From contig JBDROX010000024.1 in the NCBI GenBank assembly GCA_043809645.1, forward strand, positions 1 through 34,556: a stretch of 34,556 bases of DNA. The letters run 5' to 3'. Each line of letters opens with the position of its first letter. Position 1 is the stretch's first letter. The notes under the pieces were generated by a model that saw nothing but the letters and a program-made list of their open reading frames with translations, was not told the origin of the DNA and did no database searches. This DNA comes from JBDROX01 sp043809645. GTDB lineage: Bacteria > Patescibacteriota > Patescibacteriia > Magasanikbacterales > UBA922. A program made the translations under genes and the position numbers. Positions 8,389 to 14,994 of this stretch are shown in pieces.

Positions 8389-8411
8389 CAGGTGGGGCTA
8401 TTGTCCCAAAT

Positions 8412-8450
8412 ATGGTGCACATTTTTCTCGATGAAAGCGGTGGTTGGTGA
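8412..8450 (+). pseudogene. 5' stub of a DUF3800 gene
   Basis: ATG followed by codons for VHIFLDESGGW and a TGA. It matches the first ten residues of the intact DUF3800 protein at 4368 (AHIFLDESGD) and then breaks off. The remaining ~200 codons are absent, so this is a deletion remnant. Confidence 0.7.
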
Positions 8451-8537
8451 TTTTGAGTTTTTGCTTTTGTTTTTACTTTTAAGCACCTTGCCTGCTACTT
8501 TTCCAGCTTTTTTGCTGGTTTTTCTACCCCTCGGCAT
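8433..8537 (-). pseudogene. Truncated gene for a small Lys-rich (histone-like) protein
   Basis: Read on the - strand from 8537, the frame begins MPRGRKTSKKAGKVAGKVLK and continues SKNKSKNSKS. This K/S/A-rich pattern resembles short basic proteins seen in Parcubacteria. At about codon 33 the frame runs into the antisense of the DUF3800 stub and then into the end of the DUF559 gene, so the natural 3' end is gone. The open frame extends on to 8241, but that tail is antisense to a real gene. Either a remnant or a chimeric short gene. Confidence 0.45.
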
Positions 8538-8563
8538 ATATTATTTCTTGTCTTGTGAATTAA

Positions 8564-8686
8564 ATGACCATCTCGACTGTTAGCACATCCTCTGTATCCA
8601 CGACAACCATGAGGGTGTGTGATGACAAGGGTAGTGTGGCACAGATCGGAGGGATTGTAAAGATTATCGACATACTATATTGCTAA
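8564..8686 (+). CDS. Possible 40-residue peptide
   Basis: An ATG frame of 40 codons, rich in Ser and Thr at the start (TISTVSTSSVSTTT) and hydrophobic at the end (QIGGIVKIIDILYC). It has no clear Shine-Dalgarno, and its stop lies inside the palindrome of the next promoter. It is listed because the 340-bp gap holds no other gene beyond the two remnants; it may be non-coding. Confidence 0.2.
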   Translation: MTISTVSTSSVSTTTMRVCDDKGSVAQIGGIVKIIDILYC

Positions 8687-8715
8687 ATATAGTAATATAT
8701 GATATACTATGTATA
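8673..8715 (+). promoter_or_regulatory. Promoter with two palindromic operators before the antitoxin gene
   Basis: TTGCTA (8680-8685) is 17 bp from TATACT (8703-8708). A perfect inverted repeat, TACTATAT (8673-8680) and ATATAGTA (8687-8694), covers the -35 box. A second, TATAC (8703-8707) and GTATA (8711-8715), covers the -10 box. This fits autorepression by the HTH antitoxin encoded 14 bp downstream. Confidence 0.75.
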
Positions 8716-8729
8716 CCTAAATAAATTGT

Positions 8730-9509
8730 ATGTCTAAAAAACTTGCACAACACATTGTCCAGCTTCGAAAGAAGTCTGGTTTTTCCCAGGAGTGTGCCTC
8801 CGAGGTTCTAGGTATGTCTAGGCCAACATACATAGAAATAGAAAAAGGGGAACGCGATTTGACTATTTCGGAAGCGGAAAAGCTCGCCGCTTTTTTTGAT
8901 ATGTCACTCGAAAGATTTTTGGCAGGGGGAAAGCCGGATGAGTATGTGGTGGAGATGGGAGAAAAGAAAAAGGAAAAAGTCTCGGAAGAAAGGGATAGTG
9001 TTCCACGGGAACGAGTGGGGAAGTTCAAAGAAGTACTTTTATATATTTTGGAGAAAGTTGGCGCAAAACCGAATATTGGAGAGACGGCGATTTATAAATT
9101 GCTGTACTTTATTGATTTTGATTATTACGAGAAGTATGAGGAACAGCTGATTGGTGCTAGATATATAAAGAATCACTATGGTCCGACGCCGGTCGCTTTC
9201 AAGAAAATTATCGAGGATATGGAAAAGAAAGGGGAAATCGAAAAAGTCAGAAGTAGTTATTTTAAGTACAAACAAAAAAAATATCTTCCAAAAAGGTCTC
9301 CGAATCTGAAAGTTTTGTCTGCACAGGAGCTCGCGCTTATTGATTATGTGCTCAACCGCCTTTCTGATAAGAATGCGGTAGATTTCAGCAATTATTCTCA
9401 TGGGGATCTACCGTGGAAGGCACACGAGATGGGCGAAGTCTTGGATTATGAGAGTGTTTTTTATCGGGACGATAAATATTCAGTGAGGGAATATGTCGAC
9501 GAACTTTAA
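8730..9509 (+). CDS. Panacea-domain antitoxin with N-terminal XRE-family HTH
   Basis: A 259-residue protein. Residues ~5-65 are an XRE/Cro helix-turn-helix (LRKKSGFSQECASEVLGMSR, then YIEIEKGERDLTISEAEKLA). Residues ~100-250 are a Panacea (DUF4065, SocA-like) domain: YILEKVGAKPNIGETAIYKL, LLYFIDFDYYEKY, HYGPTPVAF, and the late NYSHGDLPWKAHE. Panacea antitoxins neutralise many unrelated toxins by direct contact. The HTH should bind the two palindromes over its promoter and repress the operon. The next gene, a RelE/ParE-like toxin, starts inside its last codons (17-bp overlap), which gives translational coupling. Confidence 0.85.
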   Translation: MSKKLAQHIVQLRKKSGFSQECASEVLGMSRPTYIEIEKGERDLTISEAEKLAAFFDMSLERFLAGGKPDEYVVEMGEKKKEKVSEERDSVPRERVGKFKEVLLYILEKVGAKPNIGETAIYKLLYFIDFDYYEKYEEQLIGARYIKNHYGPTPVAFKKIIEDMEKKGEIEKVRSSYFKYKQKKYLPKRSPNLKVLSAQELALIDYVLNRLSDKNAVDFSNYSHGDLPWKAHEMGEVLDYESVFYRDDKYSVREYVDEL

Positions 9510-9846
9510 GCAGACAAAAGAGTTTGAGCGTGATCTCAAAAAGCTTGGAAAAAAGTATCCATCACTGAAAAAAGATTTGGAAAAATTTAAGAAGTTTATG
9601 TTTTTGGGGGATGTCATGGCAAATAAAAATTTTTCAGTTCTTACAAAAGAAAATGGTGTTGAAATTATCAAAGCAAGATTGTTTTGCAGAAGTCTGAAGC
9701 GAAACAGTCTTCGGATTGTCTATGCGTATTATGAAGAGAGTGGCGATGTAGAGTTTATTGGTGTAGAATTTATTGAGTTGTACTTCAAAGGTGATAAAGT
9801 GCGGGAAGATTGGGAGGGGATAAAGATATACTTGAAGAATGTATAA
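9493..9846 (+). CDS. RelE/ParE-like toxin of the Panacea pair
   Basis: A 117-residue basic protein. The N-terminal helices (FKQTKEFERDLKKLGKKYPS) and the strand region (GVEIIKARLFCRSLKRNSLR, then IVYAYYEESGDVEFIGVEFI) match the RelE/ParE fold: two helices and an antiparallel sheet with Arg/Lys residues for RNA or gyrase contact. It overlaps the Panacea antitoxin gene by 17 bp, so the order is antitoxin then toxin. Whether it cuts ribosome-bound mRNA or acts on another target cannot be told from sequence. The pairing with Panacea is established for related loci; this assignment rests on position and fold-like pattern. Confidence 0.72.
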   Translation: MSTNFKQTKEFERDLKKLGKKYPSLKKDLEKFKKFMFLGDVMANKNFSVLTKENGVEIIKARLFCRSLKRNSLRIVYAYYEESGDVEFIGVEFIELYFKGDKVREDWEGIKIYLKNV

Positions 9847-9849
9847 TAT

Positions 9850-10664
9850 ATGTCCCAATACTACTCGCCCAAGGCTGGCAGGCAATCCAAGAAAATAATA
9901 TAAAAAGTATATCACAATACTAGAACCCCCACCGCGGAGAATCCTACAACTTCGGCGGAAAAAACTGGAAACTATCTCGATCAAAGATTGATTTGTTTGT
10001 ATCTTGCCCGCGCTGTTTCTATATCGATAACCGGCTTGGGACCAAGCGTCCGCCTGGATTTCCATTCAATCTCAACACGACAGTCGACACCCTGCTCAAA
10101 AAAGAATTCGATATTCTTCGCGCGAAAAATAAACAACACCCTCTGCAGAAAAAATACAAGATTGACGCGGCTCCTGTTGCTCACGAGGAACTGGATGCAT
10201 GGCGGGAGAATTTTCAGGGGATTCAAGTGTTGCACAAGAAAACAGGCATGACGATTTCTGGTGCGATAGACGGTCTGTGGATCAATTCAAAAGATGAATA
10301 TATTGTCGTGGATTACAAGGCAACGTCGAAGGACGCAGAGATTACCGCGCTCGATCAGGATTGGCAGGATGGGTACAAACGGCAGATGGAAGTGTATCAG
10401 TGGCTCCTTCGCCAGAAAGGTTATAAGGTTTCGAATGTCGGCTACTTCGTCTATTGCAATGGTCGGACTGATCTCGAGGCATTTGATGGAAAGATAGAAT
10501 TCGATATCACGCTGATAGACTATACAGGCGACGATAGCTGGGTAGAGAAGACAATTGTGAAGGCACACACATGTTTGCTGAGCGATGAATTACCGGATCC
10601 GGGTGATGACTGTGACTACTGTAGTTATAGAAAAGCTGTTGGTGAAGTTTTAGAGAGTATCTAG
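9850..10664 (+). pseudogene. Cas4-like PD-(D/E)XK nuclease with a disrupted 5' end
   Basis: From 9993 a 223-codon frame encodes SCPRCFYIDNRLG, PPGFPFNLN, GAIDGLWI, IVVDYKATSK and CDYCSYRKAV, a Cas4/RecB-type nuclease with catalytic Asp and D-x-K and Cys pairs for an Fe-S cluster. Its conserved N-terminus continues upstream in the same frame (KLSRSKIDLF) but reaches TAG at 9921 with no ATG or GTG. The expected start appears at 9850 in another frame (MSQYYSPKAG) and hits TAA at 9901. So the 5' end has an indel or insertion between ~9880 and 9930. TTG at 9993 would drop part of the conserved N-terminus. Probably inactive. It follows the toxin stop by 3 bp. Confidence 0.7.
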
Positions 10665-10669
10665 CGTTT

Positions 10670-10700
10670 ACCAGGCGTAGCCCGAAGGGCGGAGACTGGT
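10670..10700 (+). repeat. Hairpin at the end of the broken nuclease
   Basis: ACCAG (10670-10674) and CTGGT (10696-10700) flank an inner GCCC-GAA-GGGC stem (10680-10690). No U-tract follows; it marks the joint between the gene and its duplicated tail. Confidence 0.4.
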
Positions 10701-10745
10701 GACTATTGTGCATACAGAGAAGTAGTGCAGAGTGTGGTACAATAA
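10695..10745 (+). pseudogene. Duplicated C-terminal tail of the Cas4-like nuclease
   Basis: The frame reads TGDYCAYREVVQSVVQ and a stop. It parallels the end of the preceding gene (DDCDYCSYRKAVGEVLESI), including the CxYCxYR element of the Fe-S cluster region. Nothing of the rest of the protein precedes it, so it is a 3' fragment of a second paralogue or of a tandem duplication. Confidence 0.6.
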
Positions 10746-10760
10746 GATACATCACTTTCT

Positions 10761-11288
10761 ATGGAACAAATCATCTTCTACATCCTCCTATTTCTCCTCG
10801 CCTTATCTCTCATCGGCGTTGCAATTGTTTTTTCATTCGTGATCCCCGTCATTCAGGGTGCGCCATTTGTTGCCAGTGATCGGAAGAAGCTTGGAACCAT
10901 TGTTTCTTTTGCAGATATTCGGGATGGGACGCGAGCTGTGGATCTGGGTTCTGGAGAGGGGAGAATCGTCCTTGCACTGGCAGAGGCTGGAGCCGAGGCG
11001 TATGGATATGAATGGAATCCTTTTCTTGTCTGGTATTCGAGGAGGAAGGCGAAGAAGATGGCATTTTCAGGAAAAGCTTTTTTTCAAAAAAAGAATTTTT
11101 GGAAGGAAGATTTTTCTGGATTTGATGTTGTTATTCTGTTTGGAATTACACATATGATGGAGCGGCTGCGTGAGAAATTGGAGAAGGAATTGCAGCCTGG
11201 TGCCCGCGTGGTGTCCAATGCATTTCATATTCCAGGATGGAAAGAAGAGAAGAGGGAGAATGGTGTTATTCTCTATATAAAAGAATGA
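10761..11288 (+). CDS. Membrane-anchored class I SAM methyltransferase (FAM173/ATPSCKMT-like)
   Basis: A 175-residue protein with one N-terminal transmembrane helix (residues ~3-30, very hydrophobic) and then a Rossmann methyltransferase domain. Motif I is VDLGSGEGRIVLA near 60-72, followed by an acidic residue in GYEWNPFLVWYSR. The layout, PFV before the fold and a VWYSR stretch after motif II, matches the FAM173 family, whose characterised members methylate lysine in ATP synthase c-subunit in eukaryotes. The substrate in this organism is unknown. It is preceded by remnants and followed by a 66-bp AT-rich gap. Confidence 0.75.
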   Translation: MEQIIFYILLFLLALSLIGVAIVFSFVIPVIQGAPFVASDRKKLGTIVSFADIRDGTRAVDLGSGEGRIVLALAEAGAEAYGYEWNPFLVWYSRRKAKKMAFSGKAFFQKKNFWKEDFSGFDVVILFGITHMMERLREKLEKELQPGARVVSNAFHIPGWKEEKRENGVILYIKE

Positions 11289-11354
11289 GAGGTGCGTCAC
11301 ATTTTTTAAAAAATTACGTATAGTATATAAAGTATTTATTAACTTATTTTTTCT

Positions 11355-12365
11355 ATGAGAAAAACAATGTTGTTTGTAGGGGGGGCTCTTGTTATGCTTC
11401 TGACCTTCCTGCTTTCTCCTACAGAGGCTCGAGCTGGTGGGTGTTATGAAGATCCTATCTATGAACGAAATTGGCATGGACGATATATCCAGGCTGCTTT
11501 TGTCCGTGATAATGCATGCATGGATGGGACATCGATCATCGAGACTGTTTCAGGTGGAACTGTTATCGAGGTCATAGGCGAGACAGATGGGTGGTACAAA
11601 GTTCGTACACCAGAAGGAAGGACAGGCTGGACTGGTGCACGACTTATGGAGATTACTTCTGCAGCACTGACAAACATGCCAGTTGTGTCAAAGGCGCAGG
11701 AGGAGTTAGTTATTGCTCCAATGTATCAAAAGTGTCCAGAGCTAGAGGCTGGGCAATTATTCAAGGTGAATGGTCAGAATGCAGTGTATCTTCTCAATAA
11801 AGATAAAAAGCGATTGTATTTTCCAAATTCAGATGTGTATCATACCTGGTATGAGGATTATTCCGATGTTCATGAAATTGGCGCTCATTGCTTCGACGAC
11901 TATCCAATTCCATCAGGTCCGCCATTTGGCGTGAACTATCGTCCGGGTGCTCGACTGATCAAGCGCATTGGATCTCCAAGCGTTTTTGCTATACTCCCGG
12001 GCAATGCGCGGGCACGACTTCGGGATGCTGGTGTTGTACACGATCTGTATGGTGAGAATTGGGGAAGCCTTGTTCGCGACATCGACGATTTTTTCTGGTC
12101 AAATTATGTGGCAGAAGAAGAGGAGATTCCATTGGCAATTCCACACGACGGTATGCTTGTCCAGGAAGAAGGGGATGATACGGTGTACTATGTAGAAGAT
12201 GGAGAATGGCAAGAAGTGGAAGACGAGCTCCCGTTGCGACTGCGCCAGGATGTGCGCGTGATGCGGCAAGAGATGATCGGCAATCAGTTTGTCAAAGCAA
12301 TTCAGCTTATTTTCGAGCAGCTATTTTCCGATCCTGCTTGGGAGTCTTTTGGGACAGAACAATAA
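11355..12365 (+). CDS. Secreted SH3-domain protein
   Basis: A 336-residue exported protein. A signal peptide (MRKTMLFVGGALVMLLTF to ARAGG, cut near residue 27) is followed by a bacterial SH3 domain at ~45-100 (GGTVIEVIGETDGWYKVRT, TGWTGARL). Then come two copies of a Patescibacteria-type module: GQLFKVNGQNAVYLLNKDKK with RLYFPNSDVYHTWY, and GARLIKRIGSPSVFAILPG. A third, weaker one is DGMLVQEEGDDTVYYVEDG. It probably binds the cell wall or a surface polymer. It has its own strong terminator. The catalytic role, if any, is unknown. Confidence 0.75.
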   Translation: MRKTMLFVGGALVMLLTFLLSPTEARAGGCYEDPIYERNWHGRYIQAAFVRDNACMDGTSIIETVSGGTVIEVIGETDGWYKVRTPEGRTGWTGARLMEITSAALTNMPVVSKAQEELVIAPMYQKCPELEAGQLFKVNGQNAVYLLNKDKKRLYFPNSDVYHTWYEDYSDVHEIGAHCFDDYPIPSGPPFGVNYRPGARLIKRIGSPSVFAILPGNARARLRDAGVVHDLYGENWGSLVRDIDDFFWSNYVAEEEEIPLAIPHDGMLVQEEGDDTVYYVEDGEWQEVEDELPLRLRQDVRVMRQEMIGNQFVKAIQLIFEQLFSDPAWESFGTEQ

Positions 12366-12384
12366 ATGCCAAAAGCATAACATT

Positions 12385-12423
12385 CCCTGTCACCTGTTTT
12401 TTGCAGGGTTGACAGGGTTTTTT
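12385..12423 (+). terminator. Rho-independent terminator of the SH3 gene
   Basis: CCCTGTCA (12385-12392) pairs with TGACAGGG (12410-12417), with an inner CCTG/CAGG stem, followed by six T. The right arm also forms the -35 box of the next promoter. Confidence 0.9.
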
Positions 12424-12447
12424 ATTTGCGATATAGTGATATATCGC
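12409..12447 (+). promoter_or_regulatory. Consensus promoter with operator over the -10 box
   Basis: TTGACA (12409-12414), 17-bp spacer, TATAGT (12432-12437). A perfect inverted repeat GCGATATA-gtga-TATATCGC (12428-12447) covers the -10 box, so repression by a dimeric regulator is likely. Confidence 0.75.
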
Positions 12448-12455
12448 TCAAAAGG

Positions 12456-12507
12456 TGTGGATTGGTTTTGTCTGCAGATATATGTCTGTGGGCACAACCA
12501 ATCCACA
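12456..12507 (+). promoter_or_regulatory. 12-bp stem-loop in the 5' leader
   Basis: TGTGGATTGGTT (12456-12467) is perfectly complementary to AACCAATCCACA (12496-12507), with a 28-nt loop holding a smaller CAGA/TCTG stem. It lies between the promoter and the ribosome binding site at 12533. No U-tract follows, so it is more likely an mRNA stabiliser or protein-binding element than a terminator. Confidence 0.6.
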
Positions 12508-12540
12508 TTTTCACATTGGCCAATATGGCCAGGGAGCGTC

Positions 12541-12619
12541 ATGAAAAAGAAATATAGAAGGTTATTGAGTACAGAGGCAGCACGCGCCATGCTGCCACAG
12601 TACTCGTGGCTTCAGGGGT
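12541..12619 (+). other. Likely true 5' end of the pentapeptide gene, out of frame by one base
   Basis: An ATG at 12541 has a good Shine-Dalgarno (GGGAG, about 6 nt upstream) and reads MKKKYRRLLSTEAARAMLPQ then YSWLQG before running into a short wrong frame that ends at 12687. Adding one G to the GGGG run at 12615-12618 joins it directly to the VPKELLLRW frame. This looks like a one-base deletion in a homopolymer, real or a sequencing error. Confidence 0.6.
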
Positions 12620-13451
12620 TCCGAAGGAGCTCCTCCTCCGATGGTTCTGGGATCTGCGAGGGCGCCGGTTTTTGCACCTTCGTCTGAAGGGTGCAGGACT
12701 GTGCCTTGCGAACTTCACAGGATCTCGATTCACCTTCACCTCGATGCACAGCGCGCGCATTGTCGCTACCTCATTCAGGCAGGTCTGGACACCATCGCCG
12801 ATGTTCTTCGAAGAGGCGTATCTCAGAAGCGTCAGCTTTTGGGGCGCAGATGCTACGGGCCTCGTGGTTCGCAAAGCGAACATGAAGGAGGTCGACATGC
12901 GATGGTCAGACCTCAGCTGGATGCAAGCACAAGGTCTGGAGATGGAAAGAATCAATTTGGATTATGCGATCCTACGTGGTTCTGTGTTCGATAAAGCAGT
13001 TCTCACCGACGTGTCGATGAGGTGTTGTGATATGTCTAAGGCTAGCTTCCACGGAGCTCATCTCAGAGACGTCTCTTTCTCCTGCTCAGAGAAGTTGGGA
13101 GGGCGATTGGCACGGCCGGCACCGGTAGAGAATCGCATCGTTCGGGAATTATTCGTCCGCCCGTCCCTGCGTGGAACGTCTTTCCGTGGGGCAGTGCTCG
13201 AAAGTCCTGACTTCCAAGGGACAGATCTCACGGATACAGACTTTCGAGATGCAACGTTACGGATGCCGCTCTTCCGCGGTGCTCATTTCTATAGAACCGA
13301 TTTTTCTGGGGCAACAGTCGAGGGTGTCACGACTGTCACACCAATCCAGCGTGCTGGTGCCATCTGCTATTCTGACCGGGAGGATCTCTCGCGTCGGCTG
13401 AAGAGAACTAGACTAGGTATGAAAGTTCCTCGTTCGAGGTCTGGGCCATGA
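12606..13451 (+). CDS. Pentapeptide-repeat protein (GC-rich, 5' frameshift)
   Basis: A 281-codon frame with many A(D/N)LXX-type pentapeptides: LKGAGLCLANFTGSRF, RKANMKEVDMRWSDLSW, DYAILRGSVFDKAVL, LRGTSFRGAVLESPDFQGTD and LTDTDFRDATL. These fold as a right-handed quadrilateral beta-helix. Functions in the family range from gyrase protection to unknown scaffolding, so no specific role is claimed. The frame has only a GTG start at 12606 without a Shine-Dalgarno; the real start is probably the ATG at 12541 in another frame. GC content and codon use are higher than the neighbours, a sign of a different origin. It overlaps the next gene by ATGA and shares its promoter. Confidence 0.75.
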   Translation: MASGVPKELLLRWFWDLRGRRFLHLRLKGAGLCLANFTGSRFTFTSMHSARIVATSFRQVWTPSPMFFEEAYLRSVSFWGADATGLVVRKANMKEVDMRWSDLSWMQAQGLEMERINLDYAILRGSVFDKAVLTDVSMRCCDMSKASFHGAHLRDVSFSCSEKLGGRLARPAPVENRIVRELFVRPSLRGTSFRGAVLESPDFQGTDLTDTDFRDATLRMPLFRGAHFYRTDFSGATVEGVTTVTPIQRAGAICYSDREDLSRRLKRTRLGMKVPRSRSGP

Positions 13452-13981
13452 GTATGAACGTGCATGGCTGGTATGAACCACCGTCAAACGTGAGCAATCT
13501 CATGGCAGAGGCACTCACCGCTGCAATGCGAGAGGCCGTTACAGTTATTTCTAGCTCTTCGGCTGAACTGACCGTCATCTTTCCAGAGGCACAACGTGCC
13601 TTTGGCAACGAGTTCATCAAGGTGTTCAAGGCGAGTAGAGCCACGAGGTTGGTACAGGTCTTCGTCGAAGTACACCAGGAAGTCCATCCAAAAGATTGGG
13701 ACACCTACACCCCTGTGTTCTGGTCGCTGATCCAGGACGATGGTGGTGACATCCGACCCGAGCGGTACGGCGAGATGCTGGATCGTCTGGTGCGGAAAGC
13801 CCAAGCAACACAACGCTGTGAGGAGCGGTTTAGGAAACGGAAAGTAACCTCTGTGACGCCTTTTTCAAAGAGTACAAAATTGACTCGTGAGGTCATCCGG
13901 GCACAACTCGACATGATGTTCACACCAGTGAAGCGGGAGCTCGGGATACCAATCCTCATGCTAGTTCATTCGGCAAGGTAA
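13448..13981 (+). CDS. Hypothetical protein coupled to the pentapeptide gene
   Basis: A 177-residue protein whose ATG overlaps the stop of the pentapeptide gene (ATGA), which implies translational coupling. It begins MSMNVHGWYEPPSNV. The middle has amphipathic helices and strands (AVTVISSSSAELTVIFPEA, LVQVFVEVHQEV) and the end is basic (RCEERFRKRK, TREVIRAQLDMMF). No signal peptide or membrane segment is visible. I do not recognise a family. It shares the raised GC and codon bias of its partner, so the pair was probably acquired or maintained together. A very strong hairpin lies 19 bp after the stop. Confidence 0.6.
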   Translation: MSMNVHGWYEPPSNVSNLMAEALTAAMREAVTVISSSSAELTVIFPEAQRAFGNEFIKVFKASRATRLVQVFVEVHQEVHPKDWDTYTPVFWSLIQDDGGDIRPERYGEMLDRLVRKAQATQRCEERFRKRKVTSVTPFSKSTKLTREVIRAQLDMMFTPVKRELGIPILMLVHSAR

Positions 13982-14000
13982 TCACGAACTCAAGGAGCAG

Positions 14001-14071
14001 GGAGGTCGTAAACTACATGCATGACACAGGAGGGTCACGCATCTACGACCTCCAGCTGACTATCATTTTTT
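14001..14071 (+). terminator. Long hairpin ending the pentapeptide operon
   Basis: GGAGGTCGTA (14001-14010) pairs with TACGACCTCC (14044-14053). Inside, ATGCATGAC (14017-14025) pairs with GTCACGCAT (14034-14042) with one mismatch around ACAGGAGG. A T6 run follows about 12 nt later. Probably a terminator or 3' stabiliser. Confidence 0.6.
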
Positions 14072-14107
14072 CTAGTAAGAAGTGGTTGAGGCTGACAATT
14101 TGTTCAC

Positions 14108-14135
14108 AAAAAAATCGCAACTATTGCGATTTTTT
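14108..14135. terminator. Bidirectional hairpin with A and T tracts
   Basis: AAAAAATCGCAA and TTGCGATTTTTT are perfect 12-bp arms around a CTA loop. It can terminate in both directions and insulates the gene at 14172. TATACT at 14138-14143 is a possible -10 for that gene, without a good -35. Confidence 0.75.
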
Positions 14136-14171
14136 GATATACTATAACAGTACATAAATTAACTTCAACGT

Positions 14172-14897
14172 ATGAGTCCACAAAATTTTGTTCCACCAGT
14201 ACCTCCGCCTACCCCAGGCGCACCAATTCAACAGTTTCCTGCGCCAATGCAAACAATACAGCGACCAATGCCACCAAAAACACATAGCGCCTTAGTCCCT
14301 GTCCTTCTTTCTGTAATTGTTACGGCCGCTGCCGTAGGTGTTGGTGTTTATTTTTGGCAGAAGATGGTCTGGGAAGACAGTGCAAAAGAATCTACAGAAG
14401 TCATGGAAGGGATGATCACAGAACAAAAGAGTCAGCTAGAGGAGAGAGAAATCATGATTTCATCAAAAGATGTGGTGATAGCAGAACGGGACAAAACAAT
14501 TGAGGAGATGAAAGTGGAAATGGAAAAAGGACCTTCTGAACTCAAAGGAAAAACGTTTCAAGAATATCTTGATAACCGAATGAAGTATTCAATTGTTGAT
14601 CTTTCAAATTTTGTGAATGCATATTCTGCCACAGTAAAGTTGCCAGGCTGCTCGGAAGAAACAGAAGAAACATGTGATCGATCTGTCCATGTATTCGCAG
14701 CAACAGACTGGGACCAGGAAGAGGGTGATCAAACATTCTATCTCTATGAGCAGACAGTAGACGGCGATGTGTATTATGGTCCTTTCGAAGATACACTGAA
14801 GACATTTCTCAAGAACATAGATGGTGCAATGATGATGGATGGTGATGTTACGAAAGAAGAAGGAAGCGGCATGGAAGAGACACCAACAAGTACGTAA
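14172..14897 (+). CDS. Single-pass membrane protein with Pro-rich head and coiled coil
   Basis: A 241-residue protein with three parts. Residues 1-38 are Pro-rich (FVPPVPPPTPGAP, FPAPMQ, RPMPPK) and probably cytoplasmic. Residues ~40-63 form one transmembrane helix (LVPVLLSVIVTAAAVGVGVYF). Residues ~75-120 are a charged coiled coil, followed by an extracytoplasmic domain with a Cys pair (PGCSEETEETCDR) that could form a disulfide, and an acidic Met-rich tail. Homologous layouts are common in Patescibacteria but the role is unknown; I assign no function. It is framed by terminators on both sides, so it is a single-gene unit. Confidence 0.7.
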   Translation: MSPQNFVPPVPPPTPGAPIQQFPAPMQTIQRPMPPKTHSALVPVLLSVIVTAAAVGVGVYFWQKMVWEDSAKESTEVMEGMITEQKSQLEEREIMISSKDVVIAERDKTIEEMKVEMEKGPSELKGKTFQEYLDNRMKYSIVDLSNFVNAYSATVKLPGCSEETEETCDRSVHVFAATDWDQEEGDQTFYLYEQTVDGDVYYGPFEDTLKTFLKNIDGAMMMDGDVTKEEGSGMEETPTST

Positions 14898-14915
14898 GAA
14901 AAAAATAATCCAATA

Positions 14916-14945
14916 AAAACTGCCCATCTGGGCGGTTTTGCTTTT
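14916..14945 (+). terminator. Rho-independent terminator
   Basis: AAAACTGCCC (14916-14925) and GGGCGGTTTT (14930-14939) form a stem with an ATCT loop, followed by GCTTTTT. Confidence 0.8.
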
Positions 14946-14949
14946 TGGC

Positions 14950-14992
14950 TTGACAAACAGTGACCAATACCCTATACTGCAACTCAGTTGCA
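14950..14992 (+). promoter_or_regulatory. Promoter with a 7-1-7 Fur-family operator
   Basis: TTGACA (14950-14955), 17-bp spacer, TATACT (14973-14978): a near-consensus sigma-70 promoter. TGCAACT-C-AGTTGCA (14978-14992) is a perfect 7-1-7 palindrome that starts at the last base of the -10 and covers the expected transcription start. This is the geometry of Fur/Zur boxes and suggests autoregulation by the next gene. The 5' leader is only about ten bases. Confidence 0.85.
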
Positions 14993-14994
14993 TT

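Noticed and set aside
12456..12507. Rho-independent terminator at the 12-bp leader stem
   Set aside because: No T run follows, and a ribosome site and gene lie just downstream.
12539..12955. - strand open frame opposite the pentapeptide gene
   Set aside because: Antisense of high-GC coding sequence; the + strand shows clear pentapeptide repeats.
14938..14994. Longer N-terminus of the Fur-like regulator
   Set aside because: It would run through the -35, -10 and operator; the ATG at 14995 gives the standard N-terminus.
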